From Solirubrobacter sp963736505 (lineage in GTDB: Bacteria; Actinomycetota; Thermoleophilia; Solirubrobacterales; Solirubrobacteraceae), in NCBI GenBank assembly GCA_963736505.1, contig CAVTOZ010000003.1:992001-1056000 (forward strand): DNA of 64,000 bases, in the 5' to 3' direction. Every line of letters begins with the position of its first letter. The stretch's first letter is position 1. The notes under the pieces were generated by a model that worked only from the letters and a program-made list of their open reading frames with translations, was not told the origin of the DNA and made no database searches. The position numbers and the translations under genes are program-made. Shown here piece by piece: positions 26,056-34,751 of this stretch.

Positions 26056-27659
26056 GCTCCCGCCTGCTGATCGCCGTCGCCGACGACGAGACCGCGCGCC
26101 GCGCGGCCGCGGTCGCCCGCGAGGCCGAGCTCGAGGTCGTCGACATCGTCACCGAGCTCGACGAGATCCACCGCGCCCTGCGGCGGGCGGACATCGACGT
26201 CGTGCTGCTGCACGACGACCTCGGCGGCGCGCTGGTGCTCGACGTCGCGCGCGACCTGGCGTCCGCGTTCCCCGAGGTCGGGCTGATCATGCTCGCGGGC
26301 GACGACTCGCCCGCGCTGCTGCGCTCGGCGATGCAGGCGGGCGTGCGCGACGTGATCGCGCTGCCGGTCTCGCTGGAGTCCTTTGAGGCGAGCGTGCGCG
26401 CCGCCTCGGGCTGGGCGCGCACGATGCGCGACCGCGTGACGGGCGAGGAGTCCGCCAGCGGCGCGCTCGGCGGCCAGCTCGTCGCCGTGGCCGGCTCCAA
26501 GGGCGGCGTGGGCACGACGACGGTCGCGCTGCACCTCGGCCTCGCGGCGGCGCGGATGGCGCCGGGCCGCCCCGTCTGCCTGGTCGACTTCGATCTCCAG
26601 AAGGGCGACTTCCGCGCGCTGCTGGACACGCCGCACCGGCGCAGCGTCGTCGATCTCGTCGACGTCGCCAACGAGATCTCCGTGCGCCACCTGCAGGAGA
26701 CGCTGTACACGCACAAGGAGGGCTTCCGGCTGCTGCTGGCGCCCGACGAGGGCGAGCGCGCCGAGGACGTCGACGCCGTCGTCGCGCGCAACGTGCTCTC
26801 CGCCGTCAAGGCGCGCCACGCGCTGACGGTCGTCGACATCGGCGCCGTCACCACCGAGGCGACCGCGATCGCGGCCGAGATGGCCAGCCAGGTGCTGATC
26901 GTGACCACGCCGGACGTGCTGGCGCTGCGCGGCGTGCGGCGCATGCGCGAGCTGTGGAAGCGGCTCGGCGTGCGCGACGACGAGGACGTCAAGGTGCTGC
27001 TCAACCGCGCCTCGCGCCGGCGCGAGGTACAGCCCGACCTCGCGCGCAAGGTCGTCGGCGACACGATGGTCGAGACGACGATCCCGGCCGACTTCAACGC
27101 GCTCGAGGCGGCCGTCAACACCGGCTCGCCGAGCCGGCTGGAGGACAAGCAGCTGCGCTCCGCCTACGAGTCGCTCGCGCGCGAGCTCGACATCGTCCCG
27201 CAGAGCGAGGAGGCGGCGCCGCCGCGCGAGGAGCAGCGCGGGCTGATCGCGCGCCTCGGCGGCGAGCGCGGGCAGACGACGGCCGAGTTCATGGGCCTGC
27301 TGCCGATCGTGCTGATCATCTTCTTCGGCCTCTGGCAGATCGCGCTGACCGGCTACACGTACGTGATCGCCGGCCACGCGGCGCGCGAGGGCGCGCGCCA
27401 GCTCGCCGTGCTGCCGTCGGACTCCGGCGACAAGCCGCCGTACCGCGAGGCGGCCGAGCAGGACCTGCCGCAGGCCTGGCAGCCGGGCGCCGACATCACC
27501 AAGCCGACGGCCGTGACGGTCAAGGTCAGCCTGAAGATCCCGGTGCTGATCCCCGCGTTCCACTCGCCGCTGCGGATCACCACGACGGCCGACACGTCGG
27601 TCGAGGACGAGGCGCTGCCCTCGCGCCAGGTGCCCACGCCGACCGCACCGCGCCGATGA
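26052..27659 (+). CDS. TadZ/CpaE ATPase fused to a TadE-type pilin
   Basis: 535 residues in one frame. Residues 1-115 form a receiver-like fold (IDVVLLHDDLGGALV, AMQAGVRDVIALPVS). Residues 140-390 form a MinD/ParA-type ATPase with deviant Walker A AVAGSKGGVGTTT and VCLVDFDLQKGDF, as in TadZ, which marks the pilus assembly site. From about 404 comes a complete TadE-type sequence, GERGQTTAEFMGLLP, with one membrane helix and a 100-residue beta tail. A prepilin peptidase would cut after Gly407 (Glu at +5), releasing the pilin from the ATPase. TadZ and TadE are normally separate proteins. GTG 26052 overlaps the cpaB stop. Confidence 0.86.
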   Translation: MSSRLLIAVADDETARRAAAVAREAELEVVDIVTELDEIHRALRRADIDVVLLHDDLGGALVLDVARDLASAFPEVGLIMLAGDDSPALLRSAMQAGVRDVIALPVSLESFEASVRAASGWARTMRDRVTGEESASGALGGQLVAVAGSKGGVGTTTVALHLGLAAARMAPGRPVCLVDFDLQKGDFRALLDTPHRRSVVDLVDVANEISVRHLQETLYTHKEGFRLLLAPDEGERAEDVDAVVARNVLSAVKARHALTVVDIGAVTTEATAIAAEMASQVLIVTTPDVLALRGVRRMRELWKRLGVRDDEDVKVLLNRASRRREVQPDLARKVVGDTMVETTIPADFNALEAAVNTGSPSRLEDKQLRSAYESLARELDIVPQSEEAAPPREEQRGLIARLGGERGQTTAEFMGLLPIVLIIFFGLWQIALTGYTYVIAGHAAREGARQLAVLPSDSGDKPPYREAAEQDLPQAWQPGADITKPTAVTVKVSLKIPVLIPAFHSPLRITTTADTSVEDEALPSRQVPTPTAPRR

Positions 27660-27997
27660 GGCGGTTCCTGCGCGAGGAGCGCGGCCAGGCGTCGGCGGAG
27701 CTCGTCGGGATGCTGTGGTGGATGCTGCTCGCGGCGCTCGTGGTGTGGCAGCTGATGCTCGCCGCCTGGGCCGTCGATCAGGCCGCCAACGCGGCGCGCA
27801 CCGCCAGCCGCGTCGAAGGGCGCGGCGGCGACGCGATGAAGGCGGCGCGCAACGCGCTCTCCAACGGCCTGCGCGACGGGATGACCGTCGATATGAACGG
27901 CGAGACGGCCAAGGTCAGCGTGCGCATCCCGATCGTCGTGCCCGGCCTCGGCGACGACCGCCTGCGCGCGTCGCGCAGTGCGACACTCCCTGGCTAG
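27656..27997 (+). CDS. tadE: TadE-like minor pilin
   Basis: 113 residues. A short basic leader (RRFLREERG) is followed by the class III cleavage motif G-QASAEL with Glu at +5, one hydrophobic helix (VGMLWWMLLAALVVWQLML) and a C-terminal beta region. This fits TadE/TadF pseudopilins, which are processed by the prepilin peptidase and needed for Flp pilus formation. ATG 27656 overlaps the stop of the fusion gene (ATGA); tadA follows with no gap. Confidence 0.85.
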   Translation: MRRFLREERGQASAELVGMLWWMLLAALVVWQLMLAAWAVDQAANAARTASRVEGRGGDAMKAARNALSNGLRDGMTVDMNGETAKVSVRIPIVVPGLGDDRLRASRSATLPG

Positions 27998-29332
27998 ATG
28001 GGCCTTCGCGATCGCATCGTCGCCGAGCGCGGCCGGGACGCCGACGGCTCCCCCGAGGGCGTCGGCTACTACCGCAAGCGGCTGCTCGAGGAGGTCGATC
28101 TCAACGAGATCGCGATCCTGTCGGAGGAGCAGCGCCGCGCGCGGCTGGAGCGCGTCGTCGGCCGCATGGTCTCGCGCGAAGGGCCGGTGCTCTCGACCGC
28201 CGAGCGCACCCGCCTGATCCGCCGCGTCGTCGACGAGGCGGTCGGCCTGGGCGTGCTCGAGCCGCTGCTGGCCGACGACACCGTGACCGAGATCATGGTC
28301 AACGGGACCGACGAGATCTACGTCGAGCGCGACGGCCGGATCGAGCGCGCCGACATCTCGTTCTCCGACGAGGCGCAGCTGTTCCAGACGATCGACCGGA
28401 TCGTCTCGCAGGTCAACCGGCGCGTGGACGAGTCGAGCCCGATGGTCGACGCGCGCCTGCCCACCGGCGAGCGCGTGAACGTGATCATCCCGCCGCTGGC
28501 GCTCAACGGCCCGACGATGACGATCCGCCGCTTCCCGCGGCTGTTCACGATCGACGAGCTGGTCCGCATCCGCAGCATGGACCAGGCGACGGCTGACCTG
28601 CTGCGCGCGCTCGTCCGCGCGCGGCTGAACATCGTCATCTCCGGCGGCACGGGCGCGGGCAAGACGACGCTGCTGAACGCGCTCTCGTCCGCCGTCCCGG
28701 ACGGCGAGCGGATCATCACCGTCGAGGACAACGCGGAGCTGCGGCTGCAGCAGCCGCACGTCGTCACGCTCGAGGCGCGCCCGCCCAACGTCGAGGGCAA
28801 GGGCGAGGTCACGATCCGCGAGCTCGTGCGCAACAGCCTGCGCATGCGGCCCGACCGGATCATCGTCGGCGAGGTCCGCGGCGCCGAGACGCTCGACATG
28901 CTGCAGGCGCTCAACACCGGCCACGAGGGCTCGCTGGTGACGCTGCACGCGAACACCTGCGACGACGCGATCCACCGGCTCGGGACGCTCGCCTCGATGA
29001 GCGACCTGCAGATCCCGTTCGAGGCGCTGCGCGACCAGATCAACTCCGCGATCGACGTGATCGTGCAGGTCGACCGCTACGCCGACGGCCGGCGCCGGAT
29101 CTCCGAGGTCGCCGTCGTCGCGTCGCACCGGCGCGAGACCTACCGGCTGGCGTCGGTGATGGAGTTCGAGACCGACCCGATCGGCCCGGACCGCACCGTC
29201 ACTGGCGTCACCGCCCACCGGCGGCTGCCGGACGGCATCCTGCGCCGCCTGCAGCTGCACGGCCAGGCCGTGCCGAAGGCGTTCGCCGAGGCCGCGATCG
29301 CCGAGGACGCCGTGGAGCGGACGGCGACATGA
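27998..29332 (+). CDS. tadA: pilus assembly ATPase TadA/CpaF
   Basis: 444 residues; secretion-superfamily hexameric ATPase that powers Tad pilus extension (and, in some species, retraction). An N-terminal domain (VTEIMVNGTDEIYVERDGRI) is followed by Walker A ISGGTGAGKTTLLNAL, the Asp box ERIITVEDNAELRL, the His box region, and Walker B with MRPDRIIVGEVRGAETLDML and HEGSLVTLHANT. ATG 27998 begins directly after the tadE stop. Ends in ATGA with tadB. Confidence 0.96.
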   Translation: MGLRDRIVAERGRDADGSPEGVGYYRKRLLEEVDLNEIAILSEEQRRARLERVVGRMVSREGPVLSTAERTRLIRRVVDEAVGLGVLEPLLADDTVTEIMVNGTDEIYVERDGRIERADISFSDEAQLFQTIDRIVSQVNRRVDESSPMVDARLPTGERVNVIIPPLALNGPTMTIRRFPRLFTIDELVRIRSMDQATADLLRALVRARLNIVISGGTGAGKTTLLNALSSAVPDGERIITVEDNAELRLQQPHVVTLEARPPNVEGKGEVTIRELVRNSLRMRPDRIIVGEVRGAETLDMLQALNTGHEGSLVTLHANTCDDAIHRLGTLASMSDLQIPFEALRDQINSAIDVIVQVDRYADGRRRISEVAVVASHRRETYRLASVMEFETDPIGPDRTVTGVTAHRRLPDGILRRLQLHGQAVPKAFAEAAIAEDAVERTAT

Positions 29333-30261
29333 CCTCCGCGGGCTGGGCGCTGCTGCTGCTGCTGGTCACGGGCGGCCTGCTGCTGCTCGGGCTGTGGCAG
29401 CTGCTGGCCGGCTCGAGCCGCCGCGCCGAGCTCACGGCGCGCGGCCAGGTGATCGCCGCCGAGGGGTCCGGGCGCAGCCTCGTGCGCGCGCTCGACATCC
29501 GCCTGCGCCGGACGCGCCAGGGCCAGCGGCTCGGCGCCTGGCTCGGCGGCGCCGCGGTCAAGCTGATGCCGATCGAGTACGTGGGCCTGGTCTTCATGGG
29601 CTCGCTCGTCGGCTTCCTGCTGCTCGCGAACCTGTTCGCGCCCGTGCTGGCGCTGATCATCTCGGTCGGCGCCGCGGTCGGCATCTCGCGCGCCGTGATC
29701 GAGCGCAAGCGCGGCAACCGGCGCGACGCGTTCGTCGGGCAGCTGGCCGAGATCGCGCGGATGCTCTCCAACGGCACGTCGGCCGGGCTGTCGATGGCGC
29801 AGGCCGTGCGCCTGGCCTCGCGCGAGCTCGCCGACCCCGCCGGCGCCGAGCTCAAGCGCGTGGTCGAGGAGATGCACGTCGGGCGGACGATCGAGGACTC
29901 GCTGGAGGCGCTGCAGGAGCGGCTGCCGTCGCGCGAGGTAGCGGTGCTGATGACGACGATCATCATCCAGCAGCGCGCCGGCGGCGACACCGTGCGCGCG
30001 CTCGGCGAGCTCGCGGGGACGCTCGACGCGCGCAAGGACCTGCGGCGCGAGATCACGACGCTGCTGTCGGGCGTCGTGTTCACGTCCTACATCGTGGCCG
30101 GGATCGGCGGCGCCACGATCCTGCTCGTCAACGGCATCTCGCCGGGCGTCACGAAGGAGCTGACCTCCTCACTGCTCGGGCTCGCCGGCCTGTTCGTGAC
30201 CGCGCTGCTGTGGACGATCGCGTTCGTCGCGATCCGCCGCACGACGAGGATCGGCGTCTGA
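29329..30261 (+). CDS. tadB: Tad pilus inner-membrane platform protein TadB
   Basis: 310 residues; type II secretion F-domain membrane protein that forms the assembly platform with TadC. An N-terminal helix comes first, a helix pair at about 85-125, then the cytosolic F domain with QLAEIARMLSNGTSAGLSMAQAV-type sequence (here broken by coordinates near residues 140-165), VVEEMHVGRTIEDSLEAL and VAVLMTTIIIQQRAGGD, and C-terminal helices. ATG 29329 overlaps the tadA stop; the end overlaps tadC by one base. Confidence 0.92.
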   Translation: MTSAGWALLLLLVTGGLLLLGLWQLLAGSSRRAELTARGQVIAAEGSGRSLVRALDIRLRRTRQGQRLGAWLGGAAVKLMPIEYVGLVFMGSLVGFLLLANLFAPVLALIISVGAAVGISRAVIERKRGNRRDAFVGQLAEIARMLSNGTSAGLSMAQAVRLASRELADPAGAELKRVVEEMHVGRTIEDSLEALQERLPSREVAVLMTTIIIQQRAGGDTVRALGELAGTLDARKDLRREITTLLSGVVFTSYIVAGIGGATILLVNGISPGVTKELTSSLLGLAGLFVTALLWTIAFVAIRRTTRIGV

Positions 30262-31157
30262 TGCCCGCGCTCTTCGGAGCCCTGGCGGCGCTGTGCATCG
30301 GGCTCGCGCTGCTCGCGATCCCGATGCTGCGCGACGCGGGGCCGGTCGAGCGGCTCGGCGGGCGCGTCGGCGGCCTGCGCGAGCCGGAGCGGCGCCGCTC
30401 GGTGCTGGCGCGCCTGGTCAACCACATGGCGTCGCGGCTCGGGCCGCGGCTGGCGCCGACGCTGCGCGCGTCGCGCCGCTCGACGCTCGAGCACCGGCTC
30501 GACTACGCCGGCCGCCCCGGCGGGCTCAGCGTGCAGCGCTTCATCGGCCTCAAGGCGGCGCTGGCGATCCTGCTCGGCCCCGCCGTCGGCGGCCTGCTGG
30601 TGCTGCTCGGCTCGTCGCCGCTGTTCCTGCTGCTGCTGACCGCGATCGGCTGGTGGGGGCCGGACGTCTGGCTCTCGCGCACCGGCCGCCTGCGCCAGGA
30701 GGCGATCGAGCGCGCGCTGCCGGACTTCCTCGACATCCTCGCCGTCAGCGTGCGCGCCGGGCTCGGCTACCGGCTCGCGCTGCGGCGCGTGGCCGAGGCG
30801 CTGGAAGGCCCGGTGTCGGAGGAGCTGCTGACCGTGCTGCGCCAGATGGAGCTCGGCTCCGACCGCCGCGAGGCGTTCCTGGCGCTGCGCGAGCGCAACA
30901 AGTCGGAGTCGCTGAAGTCGTTCGTGGCGGCGCAGCTGCAGGCCGAGGAGCTCGGCGTGCCGCTGGCCGAGGCGCTCAACGACATCGCCGGCGACATGCG
31001 CCGGCTGGCCTACCAGAGCGCCCGCCGCCAGGCCCAGCGCGCCGCGCCGCGCGTGTCCTTGATCGTGACGACGCTGATCGTCCCGGGCGCGATCATCCTG
31101 ATCCTGCTCTCCGTCTACTACGCGGGGACCGGCGGCGGGGGCAACCCGTTTGGCTGA
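30261..31157 (+). CDS. tadC: Tad pilus inner-membrane platform protein TadC
   Basis: 298 residues with the same fold as TadB. It has an N-terminal helix, a helix pair near residues 95-130, then the F domain with ALPDFLDILAVSVRAGLGY, LLTVLRQMELGSDRREAF and KSFVAAQLQAEELGVPLAEA, and a last helix (LIVPGAIILILLSVYY). The start overlaps the tadB stop (TGATG). The end overlaps the histidine kinase gene by 8 bp, so the regulators are in the same operon. Confidence 0.92.
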   Translation: MPALFGALAALCIGLALLAIPMLRDAGPVERLGGRVGGLREPERRRSVLARLVNHMASRLGPRLAPTLRASRRSTLEHRLDYAGRPGGLSVQRFIGLKAALAILLGPAVGGLLVLLGSSPLFLLLLTAIGWWGPDVWLSRTGRLRQEAIERALPDFLDILAVSVRAGLGYRLALRRVAEALEGPVSEELLTVLRQMELGSDRREAFLALRERNKSESLKSFVAAQLQAEELGVPLAEALNDIAGDMRRLAYQSARRQAQRAAPRVSLIVTTLIVPGAIILILLSVYYAGTGGGGNPFG

Positions 31158-32436
31158 GGTCCGGCTGAAGGGGCGCGGGATCGACGGCGCCGGCGGATGG
31201 CTCGCCTCCGCCTGCCGGCTGATCCTCAACGTCCGCGCCGGCATCCTGCTCGTCACGCTGATCTCGCTCAGCCAGGCCGAGCATCGCGAGCTGACGGCGG
31301 CGGCGATCGTCGTCGCCGCGATCGCCTCGATCGTGCCGGTGCTGCGCTGGGACCAGGTCGGCCCGGCGATCGTGCGCCACCCGTCCTACCTCGCCGGCGA
31401 GCTCGTGCTGGCGGCGCTGATCCTCGTGCTGACCGGCGTCGACAGCCCGTTCTTCTTCTTCACGCTCGGCACCGCGCTGCTCGGCGGGCTCGTCTACGGC
31501 TACCCGGGCGCGGGCCTGTTCTCGTTCATGCTGATCGTCGTCTACGCGTACGCGATCCACGTGCGGGCGCCGTTCGACGACACGGTGACCGACTTCCGCA
31601 CGGTCGTCGTGCTGCCGGCGCTGTACCCGATCGTGGCGGTCGCCGGGGCCGGCGCGCGGCGGCTGCTGGACCGCCAGGCGGAGGCCGAGGCCGCGCTCGC
31701 CGACCAGGAGCGCACGCTCGCCGGGCAGGCCGAGCGCGAGCGGCTCGCGCGCGACATGCACGACTCGCTGGCCAAGACCGTGCACGGGATCGGCTTCGCC
31801 GCGCTGGCGCTGTCGCGCCGCATCCGCGTGGACCCGACGGGCGCCGAGGAGGACGCGCGCAAGCTCGCCGCCGACGCCCGCACCGCCGCGCAGGAGGCGC
31901 GCGAGCTGCTCAGCGGGCTGCGCGGGCGCGACGACAACGAGCTGCCGCTGCCGACCGCGATCCGCTCGGAGGCGGCGCGCTGGGGCGAGCGCACCGGCAT
32001 CCGCATCGGCGGCTCGCTCGACGACGTCGGGCCGCTGCCGACGCTCGCGCTGCGCGAGCTGCGCTGGATCCTCAAGGAGGCGCTGGCCAACGTCGAGCGC
32101 TACGCCAAGGCGACGCGCGTGAACGTCCACCTGCGCCGGCTCGGCGACCGCGTGACGCTCACGATCGTCGACGACGGCGAGGGCTTCGAGGCGCCCGACG
32201 ACCTCGACGCGATGACCGGCGTCGGCTCCTTCGGCCTGGCGGGGATGCGCGAGCGCGCCCGCCTGGCGGGCGGCGACCTCAGCGTCGAGTCCGAGCCGGG
32301 GGAGGGCTGCGTGGTGTCGGCCTGGGTGCCCGCCGGCGCTCCGGCGCGCCAGCGCGAGACGGCCGAGCCGCCGCCTTCCGCTCCCGCGTCCGGTAGCGTG
32401 CCCGGCGGCGCCGTGGAGGGGTATACGTGGCAGTGA
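31150..32436 (+). CDS. sensor histidine kinase (DesK/NarX type) of the tad operon
   Basis: 428 residues. About five N-terminal membrane helices (to about residue 175) with no large extracellular domain come first, then a linker coiled coil (EAALADQERTLAGQAERE), the HisKA_3 phosphoacceptor RLARDMHDSLAKTVHGIG, and the HATPase with LRWILKEALANVERYAKA, DDGEGFEAP and GSFGLAGMRERARLAGG. TTG 31150 overlaps tadC. It partners the response regulator immediately downstream (10-bp overlap). The membrane-embedded sensor suggests it reads the membrane or pilus state; the signal is unknown. Confidence 0.9.
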   Translation: MAEVRLKGRGIDGAGGWLASACRLILNVRAGILLVTLISLSQAEHRELTAAAIVVAAIASIVPVLRWDQVGPAIVRHPSYLAGELVLAALILVLTGVDSPFFFFTLGTALLGGLVYGYPGAGLFSFMLIVVYAYAIHVRAPFDDTVTDFRTVVVLPALYPIVAVAGAGARRLLDRQAEAEAALADQERTLAGQAERERLARDMHDSLAKTVHGIGFAALALSRRIRVDPTGAEEDARKLAADARTAAQEARELLSGLRGRDDNELPLPTAIRSEAARWGERTGIRIGGSLDDVGPLPTLALRELRWILKEALANVERYAKATRVNVHLRRLGDRVTLTIVDDGEGFEAPDDLDAMTGVGSFGLAGMRERARLAGGDLSVESEPGEGCVVSAWVPAGAPARQRETAEPPPSAPASGSVPGGAVEGYTWQ

Positions 32437-33074
32437 TACGCGTCCTTTTGGTGGACGACAACGCGATCGTGCGTCGCGGCATCGCGTCGTTGCTCTCCGA
32501 CGCCCCCGGGATCGAGGTCGTGGGGGAGGCCGGCGACGGCCGCGAGGCGATCGAGCTCGCGCGCAAGGTCCACCCGGACGTCGTGTGCCTGGACGTGCGG
32601 ATGCCGGTGATGGACGGCGTCGCCGCCGCCGGGCCGCTGTCGGAGCGCGCGAAGGTGCTGATGCTCTCCTACTCCGAGGACGAGCAGCTCGTCACCGGCG
32701 CGATCCGCAACGGCGCCGCCGGCTACCTCGTGCACGGCCGCTTCGACCCGGAGGAGCTCGAGTCGCGCATCAAGGCGGTCGCGGCGGGCGAGATGGTGCT
32801 CTCGCCGGCGATCACGCCGGCCGTCTTCGAGGCGCTGCGGCGCGCGCCGGGCACCGAGAACGACGGCGACGAGCTCGGGATGGGCTCGCTGACCGCGCGC
32901 GAGCGCGAGGTCCTGAACCTGCTCGCCCGCGGGATGTCCAACGCGGGCATCGCCGAGGAGCTGGTGATCACCAACAAGACCGTCAAGAACCACCTGTCGC
33001 GCGTCTACGAGAAGATCGGCGTGCACTCGCGCGCCGAGGCGATCGCGCTCTGGCTCGGCGTTCGCGACCGCTGA
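32427..33074 (+). CDS. NarL/FixJ-family response regulator of the tad operon
   Basis: 215 residues. Receiver domain with the acidic pair VDDN, phosphoacceptor Asp in DVVCLDVRMPVMDG, Ser in VLMLSYSEDEQ and Lys replaced by His in YLVHGRFDP (the usual conserved Lys is missing). C-terminal LuxR-type HTH: LTAREREVLNLLARGMSNAGIAEELVITNKTVKNHLSRVYEKIGV, in which the recognition helix is the KTVKNHL part. GTG 32427. A natural candidate to bind the GGGTCC boxes at the pilin promoters, but binding is not shown by the sequence. Confidence 0.92.
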   Translation: MAVIRVLLVDDNAIVRRGIASLLSDAPGIEVVGEAGDGREAIELARKVHPDVVCLDVRMPVMDGVAAAGPLSERAKVLMLSYSEDEQLVTGAIRNGAAGYLVHGRFDPEELESRIKAVAAGEMVLSPAITPAVFEALRRAPGTENDGDELGMGSLTAREREVLNLLARGMSNAGIAEELVITNKTVKNHLSRVYEKIGVHSRAEAIALWLGVRDR

Positions 33075-33084
33075 GAACCGTTCG

Positions 33085-33107
33085 GCGGCCTGCGGGCAAT
33101 AGGCCGC
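33085..33107 (+). terminator. hairpin between response regulator and sigma factor genes
   Basis: GCGGCCT (33085-33091) and AGGCCGC (33101-33107) are perfect 7-bp arms around a 9-nt loop, ending one base before the sigma factor GTG. It could terminate most operon transcripts or mask the sigma factor start. Confidence 0.5.
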
Positions 33108-33108
33108 A

Positions 33109-33657
33109 GTGATCCACGACACGGCCACCCCGCTCGACGCGACGCTGATCGCCGCGTCCTTGACCGACCCGGCGGCGTTCGCCGGCGTCTTCGACCGCCA
33201 CTGGCCCGGCATCCACCGCTTCTGCGCGAGCCGCGCCGGCGCGGCGGGCGAGGACCTCGCGGCGGAGACGTTCCGGGTCGCGTTCGACGAACGCGCCCGC
33301 TTCGACCCGCGCCGCGGCGACGCCCGGCCCTGGCTCTACGGCATCGCGACCAACCTGCTGCGGCACTGGTTCCGCAGCCGCGGCCGCGCTCGGCTGGCGC
33401 CGGGCGCCGACGAGCTCGACTTCGCCGATGACGCGCTCGGGCGCGTCGAGGCGCGACTGCTCGGCCCCGAGCTCGCCGCCGCGCTGCGGGCGGTCGGCGC
33501 CGCCGACCGCGACGCGCTGCTGCTGCACGCGTGGGCCGAGCTCACCTACACCGAGATCGCGGATGCCACCGGCGTGCCGGTCGGCACCGTCCGGTCGCGC
33601 ATCCACCGGGCCCGGACGCAGCTGCGCACCCACCTGGAAGGGAATCGCCATGAATGA
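33109..33657 (+). CDS. ECF-type RNA polymerase sigma factor
   Basis: 182 residues. Region 2: VFDRHWPGIHRFCASRAG, EDLAAETFRVAFDERARF, RPWLYGIATNLLRHWFR. Region 4: AAALRAVGAADRDALLLH, ELTYTEIADATGVPVGTVRSRIHRARTQLR. GTG 33109, 34 nt after the response regulator. It overlaps the next gene by 8 bp; that gene encodes a membrane protein placed where anti-sigma factors usually are. Possible targets include the pilus genes, but no promoter element of clear ECF type was identified. Confidence 0.9.
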   Translation: MIHDTATPLDATLIAASLTDPAAFAGVFDRHWPGIHRFCASRAGAAGEDLAAETFRVAFDERARFDPRRGDARPWLYGIATNLLRHWFRSRGRARLAPGADELDFADDALGRVEARLLGPELAAALRAVGAADRDALLLHAWAELTYTEIADATGVPVGTVRSRIHRARTQLRTHLEGNRHE

Positions 33658-34630
33658 CGTCGACTGGCTGATCGAGCGCCGGCCGCACACCGACGAGCCG
33701 TCGCCGGACGCGACCGCGCAGGCGCGGCGGGCGCTGCTGGAGCACGCGACGCGCCGCCATCCGAGCCCGGCGCGCCTGGCCGGCATCAAACGCCGCCGCC
33801 GCATCCTCGCGGGCGCCGCGCTCGCCGCCGCGGCCGGGATCGCCGCGGTCGCCATGCTGCCGGCCAACGAAGCGCGGTCCCCGCTGGTGCCGCGGCCGCC
33901 CGCGGCGCAGGCGGCGCCGCTGATCCGGCTCGCCGCGCACATCACGGCCGCGCCGAAGCCCACCGGCGACGCCACGCTCGTGCTGCGCTCGCACCACTTC
34001 CCGACCGGGCACGACTTCACCGGCGCCGACCTGTACCTCGACGACGGCGGCTACTACTACGGCCCGACGCTGGCCGACCTCAAGCGCAACGCCGCGGCCG
34101 ACCCGAGCGACGACGAGGGCTACGCGGCGGCCAAGGCCGAGCGCCAGGCCGCGCTGGACGCGAACTCGCTGCCGCCGGCCCAGGCGCGCCAGGCGATGAT
34201 CGACGCGACGTACGCGCCCGGCACGCAGGCGTCGGCGGAGGCGGCGCCCCCCTCGCCGGCGCTGGCCAAGAAGCGCGCGCTCGCGAAGAAGGGCGGCTGG
34301 ACGGCCGAGAAGATCAGCCCGCGCTCGCTCGACAACAACCGCGTCTGGCTCGGGGCGATGGACATGCTGATCGCCGGCGCCGGCGACCCGCAGGTCCGCT
34401 CGGGCGTGATGAAGCTGATCGCGACGATGCCGGAGGTCAAGGTCGAGCAGGGCGACGGCGTGCTGAACCTGCGCCAGACCGACTTCCCGCGGGGCTACCA
34501 GGAGACGCTGACCGTCGACGACCGCACCGGCGTGATCACGCGCATGACCGGCGGGACGGCCGGCCAGGCGCCGGACGTGACCGTCGACTACGACATCAAG
34601 CGGGTCACGGCGGCGGACGTGATCGGCTAG
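33650..34630 (+). CDS. probable membrane-bound anti-sigma factor (CU044_5270-like)
   Basis: 326 residues. A cytosolic N-terminus (MNDVDWLIERRPHTDEPSPD, about 45 residues) is followed by a single helix (RRRILAGAALAAAAGIAAVAML) and a large extracytoplasmic domain with GDATLVLRSHHFPTG, YLDDGGYYYGPTLADL and TDFPRGYQETLTVDDRTGVI. This layout and the position after an ECF sigma gene match the actinobacterial CU044_5270 group, whose members sit beside sigma factors. There is no classical HxxxCxxC zinc motif. The anti-sigma function is inferred from context. Confidence 0.72.
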   Translation: MNDVDWLIERRPHTDEPSPDATAQARRALLEHATRRHPSPARLAGIKRRRRILAGAALAAAAGIAAVAMLPANEARSPLVPRPPAAQAAPLIRLAAHITAAPKPTGDATLVLRSHHFPTGHDFTGADLYLDDGGYYYGPTLADLKRNAAADPSDDEGYAAAKAERQAALDANSLPPAQARQAMIDATYAPGTQASAEAAPPSPALAKKRALAKKGGWTAEKISPRSLDNNRVWLGAMDMLIAGAGDPQVRSGVMKLIATMPEVKVEQGDGVLNLRQTDFPRGYQETLTVDDRTGVITRMTGGTAGQAPDVTVDYDIKRVTAADVIG

Positions 34631-34713
34631 GTCCCACGCGGATCTGGGACCTTCGGCCCCCCGCCAAGTTGAGTCCTGCGCCTCTCGCGAGGGCTCCAGG
34701 CCGGACGTAGATT
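34630..34713 (+). promoter_or_regulatory. predicted pilus-regulon promoter D (flp1)
   Basis: Distal inverted repeat GGTCCCA (34630-34636) and TGGGACC (34645-34651), then CAAGTTGAGTCC (34665-34676). Its GAGTCC is separated by 31 nt from the -10 TAGATT (34708-34713). The distal repeat begins on the last base of the upstream stop codon and could also serve as a terminator. The flp1 ATG has a good ribosome binding site (AGGGGGA). Confidence 0.6.
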
Positions 34714-34751
34714 GACCGCAGTCTTCGTCAGCCGATCTGCCAGGGGGAACC

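Noticed and set aside
34630..34651. The GGTCCCA...TGGGACC repeat as simply the terminator of the anti-sigma gene.
   Set aside because: It may serve as one, but the same GGGACC units occur between divergent genes (25186-25211, 49943-49954) where no terminator is needed, so a purely terminator reading was not adopted.
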